NCBI GenBank assembly: GCA_900708905.1
Contig: CAADRB010000016.1
Span: 343,829-407,828, forward strand
Length of the DNA: 64,000 nucleotides
From: Hymenolepis diminuta
Taxonomy: Eukaryota > Platyhelminthes > Cestoda > Cyclophyllidea > Hymenolepididae
Direction of reading: 5' to 3'
How positions within the stretch are numbered: position 1 is the first letter of the stretch; each line of letters starts with the position of its first letter. The position numbers and the translations under genes were made by a program. A model generated the notes under the pieces. That model was not told the origin of the DNA, searched no databases, and was given only the letters and a program-made list of their open reading frames with translations. This document shows positions 37,250-51,000 of this stretch, piece after piece.

Positions 37250-40200
37250 GTACGTTGGTAGTTTTGTGATTTAAATATATATTTAAAAATAAACAATAAT
37301 GATCTTTGTAATTATTAATCCCTTGTTATTTAAAAGAAGTTGATTAAAATATGCCTCAGGAATGTTAATGCTTTAAAATTATTTAAAACACTGATACTGA
37401 AATAAAATGAATCAAATATTTGTCGTTAATGTCACGAATCTGACAACATGAATTTCACATTACTTTTGATAAAACAATAAAGCGGCACATTTCTACCTCT
37501 CACTCTAAAGCGATAGTAATTGAAATCAAAGGTCTTTCGCTAAGTGATAATTCATAAGAGGGATTTTTGAACAACAAAGGAATTCATCAGCCGGGCTTTG
37601 GAAAACAACACCTGCCCATATTAAGTTTGCCTGGTTAATACTACTTTTCACATGAAAAGTGATATGATTTAGCGCATAAGCAAATAGAGCCGTGATCAAA
37701 GTGGCAAATATGATCTATAATATTTCAAATAATCTTTAAAGAAATATTTGTTTATTTTAAAGAGCCAAAAATACCTCCGGACTTGCAAATCATTTGAGAA
37801 ATTGGGAAAATTATAAATCAACAAAAGAAATATTACTGGATTCTCTGTTGTCCTAATTTAACCTTAAACAATTTCAAAATAACCTTGTTATAACCTAATT
37901 ATATTACCAATATATGGAATAAAAAGAATTAAAGTAAATACAATGAATTATTATTATAAAATGGGGTTAATTTGCACCAGGTTCATTAATATTTATGCCC
38001 TTATTATTTCTACTTTGAAGAAAAATAAGCTCTCGAAATTAATTACTTATAGAGATAAAAGGAATGAAAATATAAAAAATGCTGCTTTTAAATTCTGATG
38101 GTTGCTTTCGCTTTAAAGCGGTCTTGAAAATAGCTGTTGAGGTGAGTGTATTCCTGTTCTCATTCAACGATCAGCAGAATATTCAAAATGTGCAATATGA
38201 GATAATGAACGGATTTAGTAAGTCAAATAAATTTTTCCTCTGCTCCTATGTTTCTTCAATAATAACAATTAAACTTGAAAATAAAATAATGATCTTGTAT
38301 ACTAAAACCCAACTTTATTTACTTTGATATTTGTTTATAAGTAAATAGGCAAGAGGATTTTAAAAAAGTAACATTTTTAGTAAATCTACTTGAATAGATT
38401 TACTAAATCCTTTTTGATAAAAAGGGAAAACTTGAAAGCCTGGACCTGAAAACGTCCAAATTTGGTCAATTGTTTTTATATAATACTGTACTATATAATT
38501 GAAAATGTATGTCTCAATATTTCTTAACTAATTAATAACCAAGATTTAATTTTTGCAAAAACTTAAGATGATAAAGAATAAACATAATTTATATTTTTAA
38601 TTGACTTTATTATTAATTAGAAGTTGTCTTTTGAAAGCATTTTTCCTCTGTCATTAGAATAAGTGATAGAATTAATTTGCAGCTATAATTGACCTCCTTA
38701 TAAGGGTAAATGATTTTGAAGACGCCCACATTATAATTGATGGTAACAATTAATTAAATATTGAAAAGATGTAGGTGGATTAAATATTTTCTCTTTCGAA
38801 GATAAATATGAATTTCACTTGGCATGCGGTGAACAAAATATTTATTCCACAGGAAATGCCCCAGATATAAACAAGCCTATTATAATAAAGGTTTTCAATT
38901 AACTGCATTAATTTCTTTACGAATAAATTTAAGTAATATTTCGAATACATATTTTTAAAAAGTAAAAATTTAATTTCTGTTAACAGAATTATTCTTATAA
39001 ATGGAAGGATGTCGGAACTGTTCCAGTGTTTGTTTAGAAATGGTCCTATTTACTCGCTTAGCAGGTATTAAAAATTAGTTTTAGTCGTGTGAATATCCGG
39101 ATAATGTTTTAGAATAATGTCAGAGAAACAGAATTTGTGCAATGATTAAATTCTGCTCTCTCGGTTGTCGCCACACAAATTGACCTCTAGACTGCTGGAG
39201 TAATATGACGGTTTATTTGCAAGAGGAGCGTTAGTGGTCTAATATCTTGTGAAATTGCGCCAAGATGTTTGTAAAGTACAATCCCATGACCTTTTTGTAA
39301 ACTTGAATGTATTATTTGCCATAAGGCTATTAGATAGATACTTGTAATTTATTTGTGCAACTATCCTATTTCATTAATAAACATTATATATTTTTAACGT
39401 AGGTCATTCCTCTAACTCATATTCTGTCGCATACTTGCACACTTTATAAAAACACTTCAATTTTTTCAACTGGATGCTCTCATCCTAGTTCAGGTGCGTA
39501 TTCTTTTAGGAGACAGGACATATTTGCCAAAAATCATAACTCCTCATGTACATTTAAAATATCATGCATATATTTAGAAAGAGCAAACGATATTACACTT
39601 TTGTTTGTTAGTTTTTAAAGAATTTCTAGAAATAGTTGCTTTAATTTTTAAAATTTACATCTTGACAGCGGGATAAAGGAGACACCATAATCGTTCGATC
39701 ATTTTAGAATTATAACTCTGACAGTAAAATTTGACTTCTAAGTTGGTATAAAGACAGATGGAGAGATAAAAACTCTTCGTTTTAAAGAAAATTAATGATG
39801 ATAACTGCAAAATTGGTTAATTTTAAATTTGACATCTTTTTTTTATTCGAGATAAAGCAGTTATTTGTCCCATTTAATTCTTCAGTTAAGCTCAATCCCA
39901 ATAGGTTCACTTGAAGCTGTTGAGCGGCATTTTTCCTCTACAGGCGCGCATTTATGTACTTCTTGTCGTAAATACGAATTTCAAAACCAGGTCGAATAAT
40001 ATTGGTAGCGTACATTTGGAGATGTACAAGGTTATGTGGCTGGGTAGTAGCATAAATCCCATCTTTATGGCTGCATAGGGGAATGTTAACAGTGATGCAC
40101 TTTATTACATGGACTGAAATTATTATAACTTGCATTAAGGCAAAATAATTACAAATTTGTATGGCAAAAGTAACTGAAGTGGAGCAGCAGTAAGGTTTAA

Positions 40201-42410
40201 TATGGTAAAAGGAGAAGAAAATCGAAAATGTGCAAAGAATCAATTCGGAACATCAAAGCAATCTTCATTTGATTTTTGGATTGGGGCTAGAAATATTTAC
40301 TTAATGTATAGTTTGCATTTCAAAATTTCAAATTTGTGATTTGTTCTCTAAATCACTGACCGTTGTTTTGTCGACAATGTTCATTACTTAATCACTGCCT
40401 GTTTATTCAAAATGGTTGATCTCATCACTCCAATAAAACAAAGAAAAAGGATAACTCAACTTTATTAAGCAGCTTTATGCAGTATTATCAAATATTTATT
40501 CATATCGCAAGACCATTCTCTTCGTGTATCGCACCATTATGTTTGGGTAGCAAAGATTCTCTGTCCCTTTGGGTACGTTAATAATGATCTCTCCCAATTC
40601 TATCTTGTAAGTAAGGTGAGACAGAAAATACTCCAGACCTCCTAATTTTTAATTTGCTGATTATTCAAGATAAGTTCCTCATTGTCAGCTGTAGAATTGC
40701 TGAATACATTGAAAAAATAAATTTTCCGTTTCCAGCTCATAACTTATTGAATGTTATAAAATTAAATTTCCTATTTTTTTTTCAAAACGTTGCAAAGTAC
40801 CGTTTTGTAATAACTAACATTCAAATTCAAATTCGTTTAATTTAAAATTATTTGTACTTCAATTTCTTATTATTTAAACATTCAGTAGAAGGCATTTTTG
40901 TAAGTGTTCTATAAAAATTTTACGTCATCTGAGGTATTTTACATAAATAGATGTCTGAAATTCCTGCGTAACAGGCGCTTCAAGCTCCCCAACTTCACAC
41001 CGATGCGGGAAATATTTTTTTAAATATATTTCAAATACATGCTAACCTTTGTAATTTTATAAAGGTTTTTGTTTTATTTATCTTTGTGCTGCTTTGAGAA
41101 TATTTGCTGCTTTGCATCATTGTCCGAATGAATAAAACCTTCGAGAATAAGGGTGCAATCCGTTGTTCAAATTTTCATGAATTTAATATTTCCCATTTTA
41201 ATATCTTTTAAATGGTCTCGGTTAACTTTACTGAGCATGGCTCCCTCTTTCAATTCATAAAATTCACACAGAGGGCATTTAAGATAATCATAATATATAT
41301 AACCAAACACAAGGAAATTTTTATTTTAAATCCAATTAAGTCAGTTCTAAGGCACAATAAAGTCACAGATTTGGGAAGCAAAACACTGAAGAGGAATTTT
41401 ATGAATTTGTTTTTTACCTAATCTTTAATAGCTATTTTCCACCAAAAGTTACACTTCGATCGCATCAGACTATTTTGGTAGACATAAAAATCAACACTAG
41501 CTTTCTATTGGGGCTATCTAATTTGATATTTTTAATTACATTACGTTTATTAATTTAGAGACTAAGTTATTATTTATTCTTCCATAAGTTGAAGCCAATA
41601 ATTAAATTTTTAATATAGTAAAAATATATTTGATTATTTATTTTATAGATTTGTTATCAAACTGATTTTAATAATCAGCACCATAGGGAAAGAAAACCAG
41701 GTAAAACACCCCTATTAATTTTAATATCGGTTTTTAAAACTGCAAGGATTGTTTTTCTTTAAATAGAAAAAAGAACAAATCAGTAAATAAATTAACTACT
41801 TACTATAATTTCATGAGGGCAGGATTCTATTGACAAGCTTTGCATTGCTTTCTAAATTTAACATTTGCCTACGTGTCCACATTTTAATATTTATTTTCAC
41901 CTGTGAAGGAATTTTTCAGTAAATTCGGTGTTTTTTCTTATAGAAAGACTAATTAAAATAGTATTAAATATAGTGGGAAAATTATTTGACTTTAGGAAAT
42001 ATCATTTCAAAAATCTTACATATTTCTTCTCAAGATACCCTGACTCAATGGTATTTATTTGAACATATGCGGTAAATTACAACAACTTAAAATAATTGTT
42101 TGCAATTCTTCTCAGAAGGATTGAACTCCAACCTCCTCCCCCTCTCCCCAATTATTTGACTTCAGCCAACTGATATAATCTTCTATCTTACCTTCAAAAC
42201 TCTTGGAAAAAATGAATGAGTATATCCAAGACTAGTTTAGAAAGCAATTTATTGTTGACTATTCATAAAAATTTTAATATTTATTAAAATTCATTGAATT
42301 TCATGGTTGTTGCCTTATGAAATTTTGATTGAAGAGGGGAAATTTACTTAACTCCGGGTTATTATTGAATTCGGGGGATTTGTGCCTTTTTTAAGGCCTA
42401 AAATTGTTCT
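37250..42410. other. very AT-rich, intron-like or intergenic
   Basis: No gene, repeat family or RNA gene was recognised. Open frames such as 38079-38327 and 40654-40845 are Leu/Phe/Ile/Lys-rich chance frames. A slightly GC-richer patch at 39930-40240 contains a 101-codon minus frame without a recognisable domain. Confidence 0.4.
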
Positions 42411-43690
42411 CATTTCTTAGTATACCATTATCTTTTGCGGTGCTTCTCACTGCAACTCTAGTACCGGCGGCCAACAATGACTTAAGGTCAATTAAAAAAG
42501 AAAGAGAATGTACAAGCATATAGAATCTCACTCATGATTTAGCTCCCATTGATTTTGATGCCATGTCGCACGATATTTCCATACTCATGCTCAAATCCGC
42601 ATGATTTGTGGCTCTGTTGAGTTCTTCTGACAAACAGAAACCACCCTCATCTAGATTATAATGCGAGTTTGTCATTTCCTTCAACAATATCCCTTCCAGC
42701 ACTATTGGTGTAAAAGGTGCCGAAGTGCTGTTACACCGAACTACCGAATCATCTGTAATGATCTTGTCTCCAAAATGTCCCAGTCAGTATGACCACTTTT
42801 GATTTAAACCCAGGCTCATTATTCTTCTCAAACAACCGGCAACGGAGATGTTAGATGAAAAGAACCCGAGAAAATTGGTTTTTTGTCAAACCTGTTTCTT
42901 CCACAAGTGGAACAATGTCAAGATTGGTTATATAAAATGCATACGATGTTGAATTTTCTTAACTTGAAGATGCTATATCCTCCCAATCTAAAGCCCCTTG
43001 GTTCTTTATTGGTTTTAGTCTTGCTAAAGCTGTCCATGAACTCATATCCTGTTCTGCTGAATTCAATTTCAAATGGTCAATCCGGTCTTAAATCTGCCAA
43101 AACCGGAATCAGTTTCACATGCTTCCCCCAGGCATTCATCACATAAGCCATATAAATAGCGATTGTGTGCAGAAATATTACCCACTTATTTTATACTCGA
43201 TTTGATGATTTTTATCGTTGTCTTAATGTCTTCCACTTTTACTCTTCACCCAACTTCGGTAATCTTAAAGAACAAATTGTCAAAATCGTAAAAAGGCAAA
43301 GTCACCAGAGAGGATAATGGAAGAGATTCATACTTCTTTACGCTTTGGATACTGGATGACACTTCATGTTGGTGACTATATCTGGATAAGTCATTGGGAA
43401 AATTTCAGTTCTCGACATAAAACCTTGACTTTCAAACCGAAAACGGATAAAACAGATATTAATCTAGAAAGATATAACCTCCAACCGCTGTGGAATTCCA
43501 AAACTTAACTCAGTTATCAGCTAGATCGTTACTCCAGTTGCTTCAGAATTTCAAGCATCCAAATTTTTCGATTAATCCCGTTCGACGGGAGGTGTTAGAT
43601 AAAAAGGATGATTTTAATTCAAAGAAAATTAACTTAAGTGTATTGTTAATTTTCAGAAAAGTTGTTAATTTGTTAAAACGCGCTGAATAG
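42410..43690. other. GC-richer island with broken coding-like frames, unrecognised
   Basis: This 1.2-kb island differs in base composition from its very AT-rich flanks. Coding-like stretches appear on both strands: a plus-strand frame at 42883-43146 (87 aa), plus frames at 43317-43690, and a minus-strand open run at about 42535-42790 rich in Ser/Met/Glu. None shows a domain I can name. It is probably a decayed mobile element or pseudogene. Confidence 0.3.
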
Positions 43691-44934
43691 GACTTCGTGT
43701 AAATTTCCAAAATTAGCCTAATTGTATATCGGTATTGAATTCGGAGCTTTGTTTCTATTTCTGAAACTAATTAGGTTACAACAACAGCATTTTAAATGAA
43801 TTGAATAAATGCTTATTTTATTTAAATCAAATATATAGGAAAATGTAAGGGACATGCGACCAATAGGATGCAATTTAATTCAGTTTCTCAAATTTCGTAA
43901 AAAACAGTAATTTTGCTTATTCATTTTATCAGTTAAATTAATAAAAATAATGATATTCATTTAAAGGAAACAAAATGGGCAAAAGGACGTAGAGCCTTCA
44001 GTTTTTAATGCATTCAACGTTTTTAAATTTGATTTCTATTGCCTTATTGTTCATTTTCGTTTTGTGTCGGTCATTTTTAAATAAGATCTTGTATAAATGC
44101 CCAGTTTTCTGATTTCCGCAGATTTGGCCTGATTTTGAAGGAAGCATGAAAAAATTTACATCTGAGAGTAAAATTTAGAAGAATGGTTGCAAGGCTCATT
44201 TCTTCTTTTCAAGCCCTTTGATCTGACGAAATATTTTAAGTCAACTTAATGCGCAGACGTTTAAGGAGAAGTTAGGAAGCTTTACTTGTAAAATTTCAAA
44301 CGTCATTTTAAACAAGTAATTGTTTACTTACTATAAATCACTGTTGTAATTATTCTCATAAATATCAAACTGTGGTACAACTCTCGAAGATGACGATATA
44401 ACAGGAGATGGAGGGCACTTTTAACCTCCGAAATAACTACAATCAGCGGCAATAAATTATTAAGCTAAGATAAAATAAAATAATAAAACTACAAAATAAA
44501 AAACACATATACATTGCAAATTAATACTAAGTTATTTAAAAATGAGAAAACGGATTGAGAGAGTAAAAAAATAAATAAATGAAACAAGAAACCGGTTCCG
44601 CTATAAAGCAAATAATAATTTCGATCTTTCGAATGATTTGTTAACATTTAGCAGAGATGAACTTCGTGATCGGCTACTTAAATCACCGCTGATATTCATC
44701 ATAAGCAACTGCAATTGGCTCCAATTTGGTAATTTAGAATAGGCTGATCCAAGATATACAGACAGGAGATTTATTGCTAGTTAGAAAAGGTCCAATTTCA
44801 AGGTCACAGAGTGAAAATTTACAACTCCAATTGGCTGCCTATTGGTAAATTTAAATGCATAAGAAGAAGAAGAAAAGTCTTGTAAAATTTTTAGCAATTG
44901 ATGGCATTAGTTTTCGATTCCCTTTCGCGTTACC

Positions 44935-45007
44935 ATGGGGCGTGGTAACATGGTTCTGTCAACTTTTCGAACTGTTGTTTCGACGACTCATATATTTCTG
45001 AGGCCAC
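44935..45007 (+). CDS. weak candidate first coding exon 1c
   Basis: ATG at 44935, 24 codons plus one base, then a strong donor GTGAGT at 45008, again phase 1. It lies in a small GC-richer patch. The ATG overlaps an inverted repeat, GTTACCA (44929-44935) and TGGTAAC (44943-44949). The encoded peptide (MGRGNMVLSTFRTVVS) does not resemble an EF-hand leader, so this is weaker than the candidates at 31.7 and 37.2 kb. Confidence 0.2.
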
Positions 45008-48000
45008 GTGAGTTAATTTGTATATTAGATTAATATCATTAATTAATCATTTTTTTATTAATAAAAAATTTTTGCACTTACAAGATATCAGTCAGGTAAA
45101 TTAAAATTTTCTGCCTGCACTATATAGTAAAATCCGCCTTGAGCACAAAATTCACATTAAGAATTTTCTTTGAAGATGATATTTTGTAATTCAAACGTTT
45201 AAAATAAATAACCAGCATGCTGGTCTGCTAATTTAGATGTCATAAGATTGATGCCCATCAGTGTAGGTCCGACTATTTTAATGGTTAATATTATGGGCTA
45301 ATTCTAGTTAAAAGAGGAGCGGAGAATTCCTAGTTTCTCACAAAAACGGCTCTAGGTGTTCGGTCGGAGTCCAGTTTAGCATTTGAGAGATTCTTACAGT
45401 AGATACACATATTCACCTTTAGTATTACATTAGTCCATTTTTGCAAATGCCAATGATGTTTTGCTCTCAATTTTTATACAGTAAGTCCGACTAAAATCTC
45501 ACAAGATGAAAGTTTTCTGATAACTTTACCTTGATCAAGTTTCCCCCCAATCTTATGATTCTCTTTCATAGTTAATAAGAGAAACACTCTCGCACTTCTA
45601 GAGTAAAAATATGAAATAGTATATCTAACGTGACTACAAAAATATTATACTACTTTAATAAGCCAGATTTAAATTTTAAATTAGTTTTATAGTTTACAAA
45701 GTGACAGGTTTATGAGATCGGCTGTTTCTGACATAAAATGAAAGTGCATTTTGCTTTTCAAAATTTGACATTTGGTACAATGTATAGCATCATTGGTAAA
45801 GAAATAAAAATCAAACTGTTCTAAATTGGGGAAATATTTAAAAACAAAATTTTTGTTTTCAAATATTTAAGGAATTCGTCAATAAACTAAAATTTTTCAC
45901 AATTTTTAAGGGAAGAGCTTATTCGAAACCTTAAATTTTACAGGCTTTTGCAAGTATTCATCTCAATATTAATAATGTTTCAAAATATATAACAATTTGG
46001 GTTTTAAATGAGATATAAAAATTTGCTTTACTACTTATGTTAATTCATTAATAAATCGATCGTTTCAAGAATAGGAACAGGACGTTTTATGCACGTTGAC
46101 ATTCTTTTCGGTCCTCTAATTTTAATATTAAGTTTTTGACGTCACTTTCCTAGAAAAATCTTCCCTTTATTTCGTCAGGCAGCTTTAAATTTGGAATAAT
46201 CAAATGAAAGCACACATCCCACAACGGAAAAATGTAAGAAGAGTGTTTACTTAGTCAGTTTCTTCTCTGCCCTCCTTTTATATCCAACAATACAGGACTC
46301 ACAAGAGTTTGAGTAGTTTTCAGTACTAGTACCACTTACCAGTAATTTTTTTGCTCAAACATCCATAATTAGAGAGAATGCACTTAAAAATGTCCAGTAC
46401 TTGTGGTTATCTGACTACTGAATAAAACTTGTCACCCGACTTTGACACGGATTGTTTGATTTAGGGTTTCATTTTCTTCATAGTATTTGGAACTAATAAA
46501 ATTAATATTTTAATAAGTCAAATTTAAAACTGTGCAACTAAAGTTAAAAGCCTTGACCTTAATTTTTTGACTATGTGTGTGAGTTTTTGACACTAACTAA
46601 CATCCTCTCCCTTACAATTAGTAATAGGTTGTGCTCTTAATATGATTAGATTGAATATGTAGTCTTTCTTACTTTGTCCATGATGAAAATATTATCATAG
46701 GTTATTTCTGAAACTCCCAAAAACCTGGTAACTACAATCATCACATCGTTGTGATTTAGCATTCAGAGTTCGAACAATTTTAATATTCAAGGCCCTTCCA
46801 AGTTATCAGCAAATTATCAACAAACATGCTCAGATTGATATATAATAACTCTAGAATCGTTATTCGAAATTTAAAATTTGTAATTATATACAGGGGTCCA
46901 ACGCGGTTTAGGAAACTGTCGGTAAATGCTCATGTTCTATTAAAAGTCTAAAGGATCTTTTCATATTTTTTTAAAAATGACCCAATCATTCACATATTTA
47001 ATGATCAAACAAAATTTCATGAATGTTTTAAACCGATGAAGTTATTGATTTATATTTGAATTTCTCTTGCTTTTATTAAGGAAAAATTAATTTTCTCATA
47101 AAATTATCATTTTTATAACAATGCTTCCTTTTTCTTCCATATAAATCTATTCCATTTATTTCGTAAATCTTGTCCGCAGATTGGAGCAATAAATAGGTTT
47201 TGAAGTTCAGGAACTGTGTGTATTTTATGAACTCAGTATTCTAAAGACTGTCTTTATTTTTCATTTGCACCTCAAATTCTAGATTCAATATAAATTAAAT
47301 CTACCTACTTTGTTTTTATATTCCAAGGTCGACAAAATTAAAAATTATCCCACATTATATAATTTGAAGAACAACAATGTGATTTAATTTTGCTAAACCG
47401 ATTATCTTCACAGGTACTTTATATTTATTACACTTTACCGGTACATATGATAGTGCATTTCTTATCATTTTTATTCATTTTTAATAAAAATATTAAAAAT
47501 AGGTTTATTTTTTATTTTAGTGAAAAATCATGTAAGTTTAAAAATGGGAAACAAAATGTCTAAAAGTAATGCAATTCTGCAAAAAAATATTTTTTGTAAA
47601 ATTTATTTTGTCCGTTTGTAATTGTCCCAAAATTAATAAAACGTTTGAGAGTGTCAGTCATAAATATACATTGGGACAATTAGTATTGTTTCTAATTACA
47701 GTATCGGCAATTATATTAATTATTAATTCTGAGTGCACATGCAGATGACCTCTTTCGTTCTAATAACTGTATAATATTGCCGGGGAATAAAGTGGAAATA
47801 CATCCCTAAAACTAAACAATTTTAAATTATTAACAACACTCAATTTGGATAAAAGAATGTCTTTCCAATGTCTCTATTTCTTCCCTCTTCTTTGAACAGT
47901 TTGTTTATTATTACCATCACTGGCACACATCGAATTCGTGACCACTAAGGCACAGGTTCATTAACACTGTCATATAACTCACTTAACTTATACTTATAAC

Positions 48001-51000
48001 TACAGTTTATCGTTTTGTTCAGTAGATATGTACCAAGCAGAATCAGACTCTTGATTCCTAACTTGTAAGAACTGCCCGTTTCCATGAAATGCTAGTCATT
48101 ACATTACTACTAGTCACTATAGTGAGTTTATCTTGAGTTAAATCTAGTCAAATCGTTTGGGTTGCTACAAGATAAGATACTAAATTTCTATCAGAATCTT
48201 TGCTATTAGAAGGCGTATCAAAGGTTATGCCAACTAACAGTTATGTAACTTCAAAGATGGGAGTAGAAATAACCGCCAATCTATAAAAGTTGGTTAAAAA
48301 TAAACAAGTAAACTTTTTTACAGTTAGACAAAGGCAAACTAGTTTTATGAAGAGCAGGACTACAAAAAACAAATATGCATAAAGTTTCCTTGTTGAAAAC
48401 AAGATTTAGGGTAAATATCACCCCAACATCCTTAAAACTGAGGTTGAGCAAAATGGATCACTCCCAAATCCTCAAAATGTTAAAACCTTGAGCACAAAGT
48501 AGTCTCAACCACAACTTGTTTGTGCAGACATCGTTGGTTTTCTGATAAAAATACCAAAGGTTAATTGAAAGATTACCTCAGTAAGCGGGTTATTAAAAGT
48601 TATGCATCTTTAGCTAAAATCATATAATTTGAACGACTTTTTGGCTTAATGGACTTAATTTAGATCACACATTTTTGAACTACCAGATGGGTTTTAATCA
48701 TAAATAAACTACATAAGGCTAGTTTTTACATTTATCAAAAAAGGGACGTGAATAAATAACTTACTAAATTAAAAATTACTAAGCTGAAGTGACAAAAATG
48801 TACCTAAATTAATGCTATCTTTCACTAATTGAGTATTTTCGAGATATGTATAACTTTCAAGCTGTCAAAAATGTGGAAACTGCAGATGTCAGAATGTCGA
48901 ATTAAATGTGGAAAAAAATATGGGTTATCAAGTTAACAAACCACCTGAAAAGATAATCCAACTGGATGAATATTGCAATTTCATTGGTCAATCACCCGTG
49001 TACGGAGTTAGGGTCTATTGTGTGATGGTGTACAAATGGTGGTGGAGGTAGTTAAAGCGAGCTGATCCACTTTTGCGAATTCAACAAAGCGTACTTAAAA
49101 GCAGGTAATTTAAAAATTATTTTTGCCGTTACTGAAATAATGAAGTTCTAATATTTTGTGAACTTTTGTAATTTAAAATTAATAATACAGCTCATATCAA
49201 TTCAGAAAAGCTTCTAATTTTACTTTTAAAATAGCGTCTAAATATTAAAAGTGGCAATAGAGTTTATATTAGGTGGCCGAGGTGCATAAAATAAAATTTA
49301 AAGTGTTAGAAGTCTTCCTTTTGACTCTGGAGATACTAAATCGTCTAATACTTTATTAGGGGTATGATCTATGCTCATCAAAGCTCAGTTTCAATTATTT
49401 GATCTCTGCGCTTCTGAGTGAGTTCATATCCCCGTTATTCGGACTTTTTTGCTCTTTATTTACGTGAATGGTTCATCCTGTCACTTTGATGTGATTGCAT
49501 CTTTCAAAAGCTATGGGCAGGCAATGCAAATTCATTTAGACAGGATATAACTCAATAGATTTCATCAAGGGTAAATTTACTCAAACTTTAATTTGCTTTT
49601 ACTGCATTGATTTGGTTGAAAATCAATATTTTGTTTATTAGAATAAATAATAAATGCACCAAGGAACCTAGGATTTTAGTACGTGTAATGCCTGCGCACC
49701 CGGATTCATAATTCTACTCGGTTTATGTATTACGCACTTTCTGGCACACACTTCTACTCCAGTTGTCAAACGCTCGTCAATGAACAAAAAACATGAAATT
49801 AGTTTGCCTTTCTAAATGTCCATTTCCAAGTATCCGGCTTAGACGTGTAACTAATTCTCCTTCTTGCAACTCCCCCTAACCCCTCACCTTTCTCTGCGAT
49901 AGCCTAATACACCTCTAGTCCACCCCAACTCTAGTCCTGAATTGGAAAAGTTGTTGTCTCTTGTTCACCTTTAAGGTCAATGGACTTTAAAGGGGATATC
50001 TCAGATTATAAAAGTGGCCTCACTTAGGGTTAGCACTATTTTACATTTGAGTTAAATTGGATATGTTAAGGTATATCTGATGAACAATCTGGTTCCCATC
50101 AACATCGGTGGATTCTTAGGGTTTTCTGCCGATTTTTTAATAATAATTTGCATTTTTATTTTACTACATGTTTTATATAAAATTTACATTCATTTCAATG
50201 TTTATTAGTTCAAAATTACATTTAATTATTTTTAATTGATCACATTTATCATTTAATATTAAAGTTAATTTGAAACTGACTCGATTTTTTCTAATTCATT
50301 AGCACCACTTATTGTTAAATGATAGAACTCATTGTAAACCTTAAATGCGACATTCAAGTACCTGTGCTCTGCTTAATTTAACATTTTATTTTAAATTATT
50401 ATTCTTGTTTTCTTAATAAAAGGTAAACAAAATTATATATTTAATGAAAATTTTAATAATATTTTACCACTTTTAATGCTAGTACATATCTAACAAAACT
50501 GCTTAACACTAATTATTTATATTTAAAAAATATATTTGTGTTTTAACTTTACTCAGATTTATTTATTAGAGAGGCGCTAGCTAAACCAAATGGAAAATAT
50601 GTCATGAAATCGTTCGCTTGAGAAACTCCGAACATGTCAACCAGAATTATTTGGTGTATTTATCATCCCCATAGACAAATTTCATTTTTTTGCATAAGTT
50701 TATGAGGTCTAAGAAATATTAAATATTAGGCTACAATGACATATTTGTTACGTCACACTTAGACAGAATGGATCTGGTAGGTTTTCCCATGAGTTTGGAG
50801 GTATTTGCCAGTTTGATAAAAAATCGGTCATAAATAGATTGAATTAGAAGCAAAAATCAGATAATTTGTTATATATGTCAGCTTCTGATGTCAACATCAA
50901 AAGAGCAGCATAATATGGGATTAATTTGAAATCTGATCTATACATGAGTATTCGCTTAAAGTTTCTCTAGCCACTTCATTATATGACCTGCGACCTTGAG

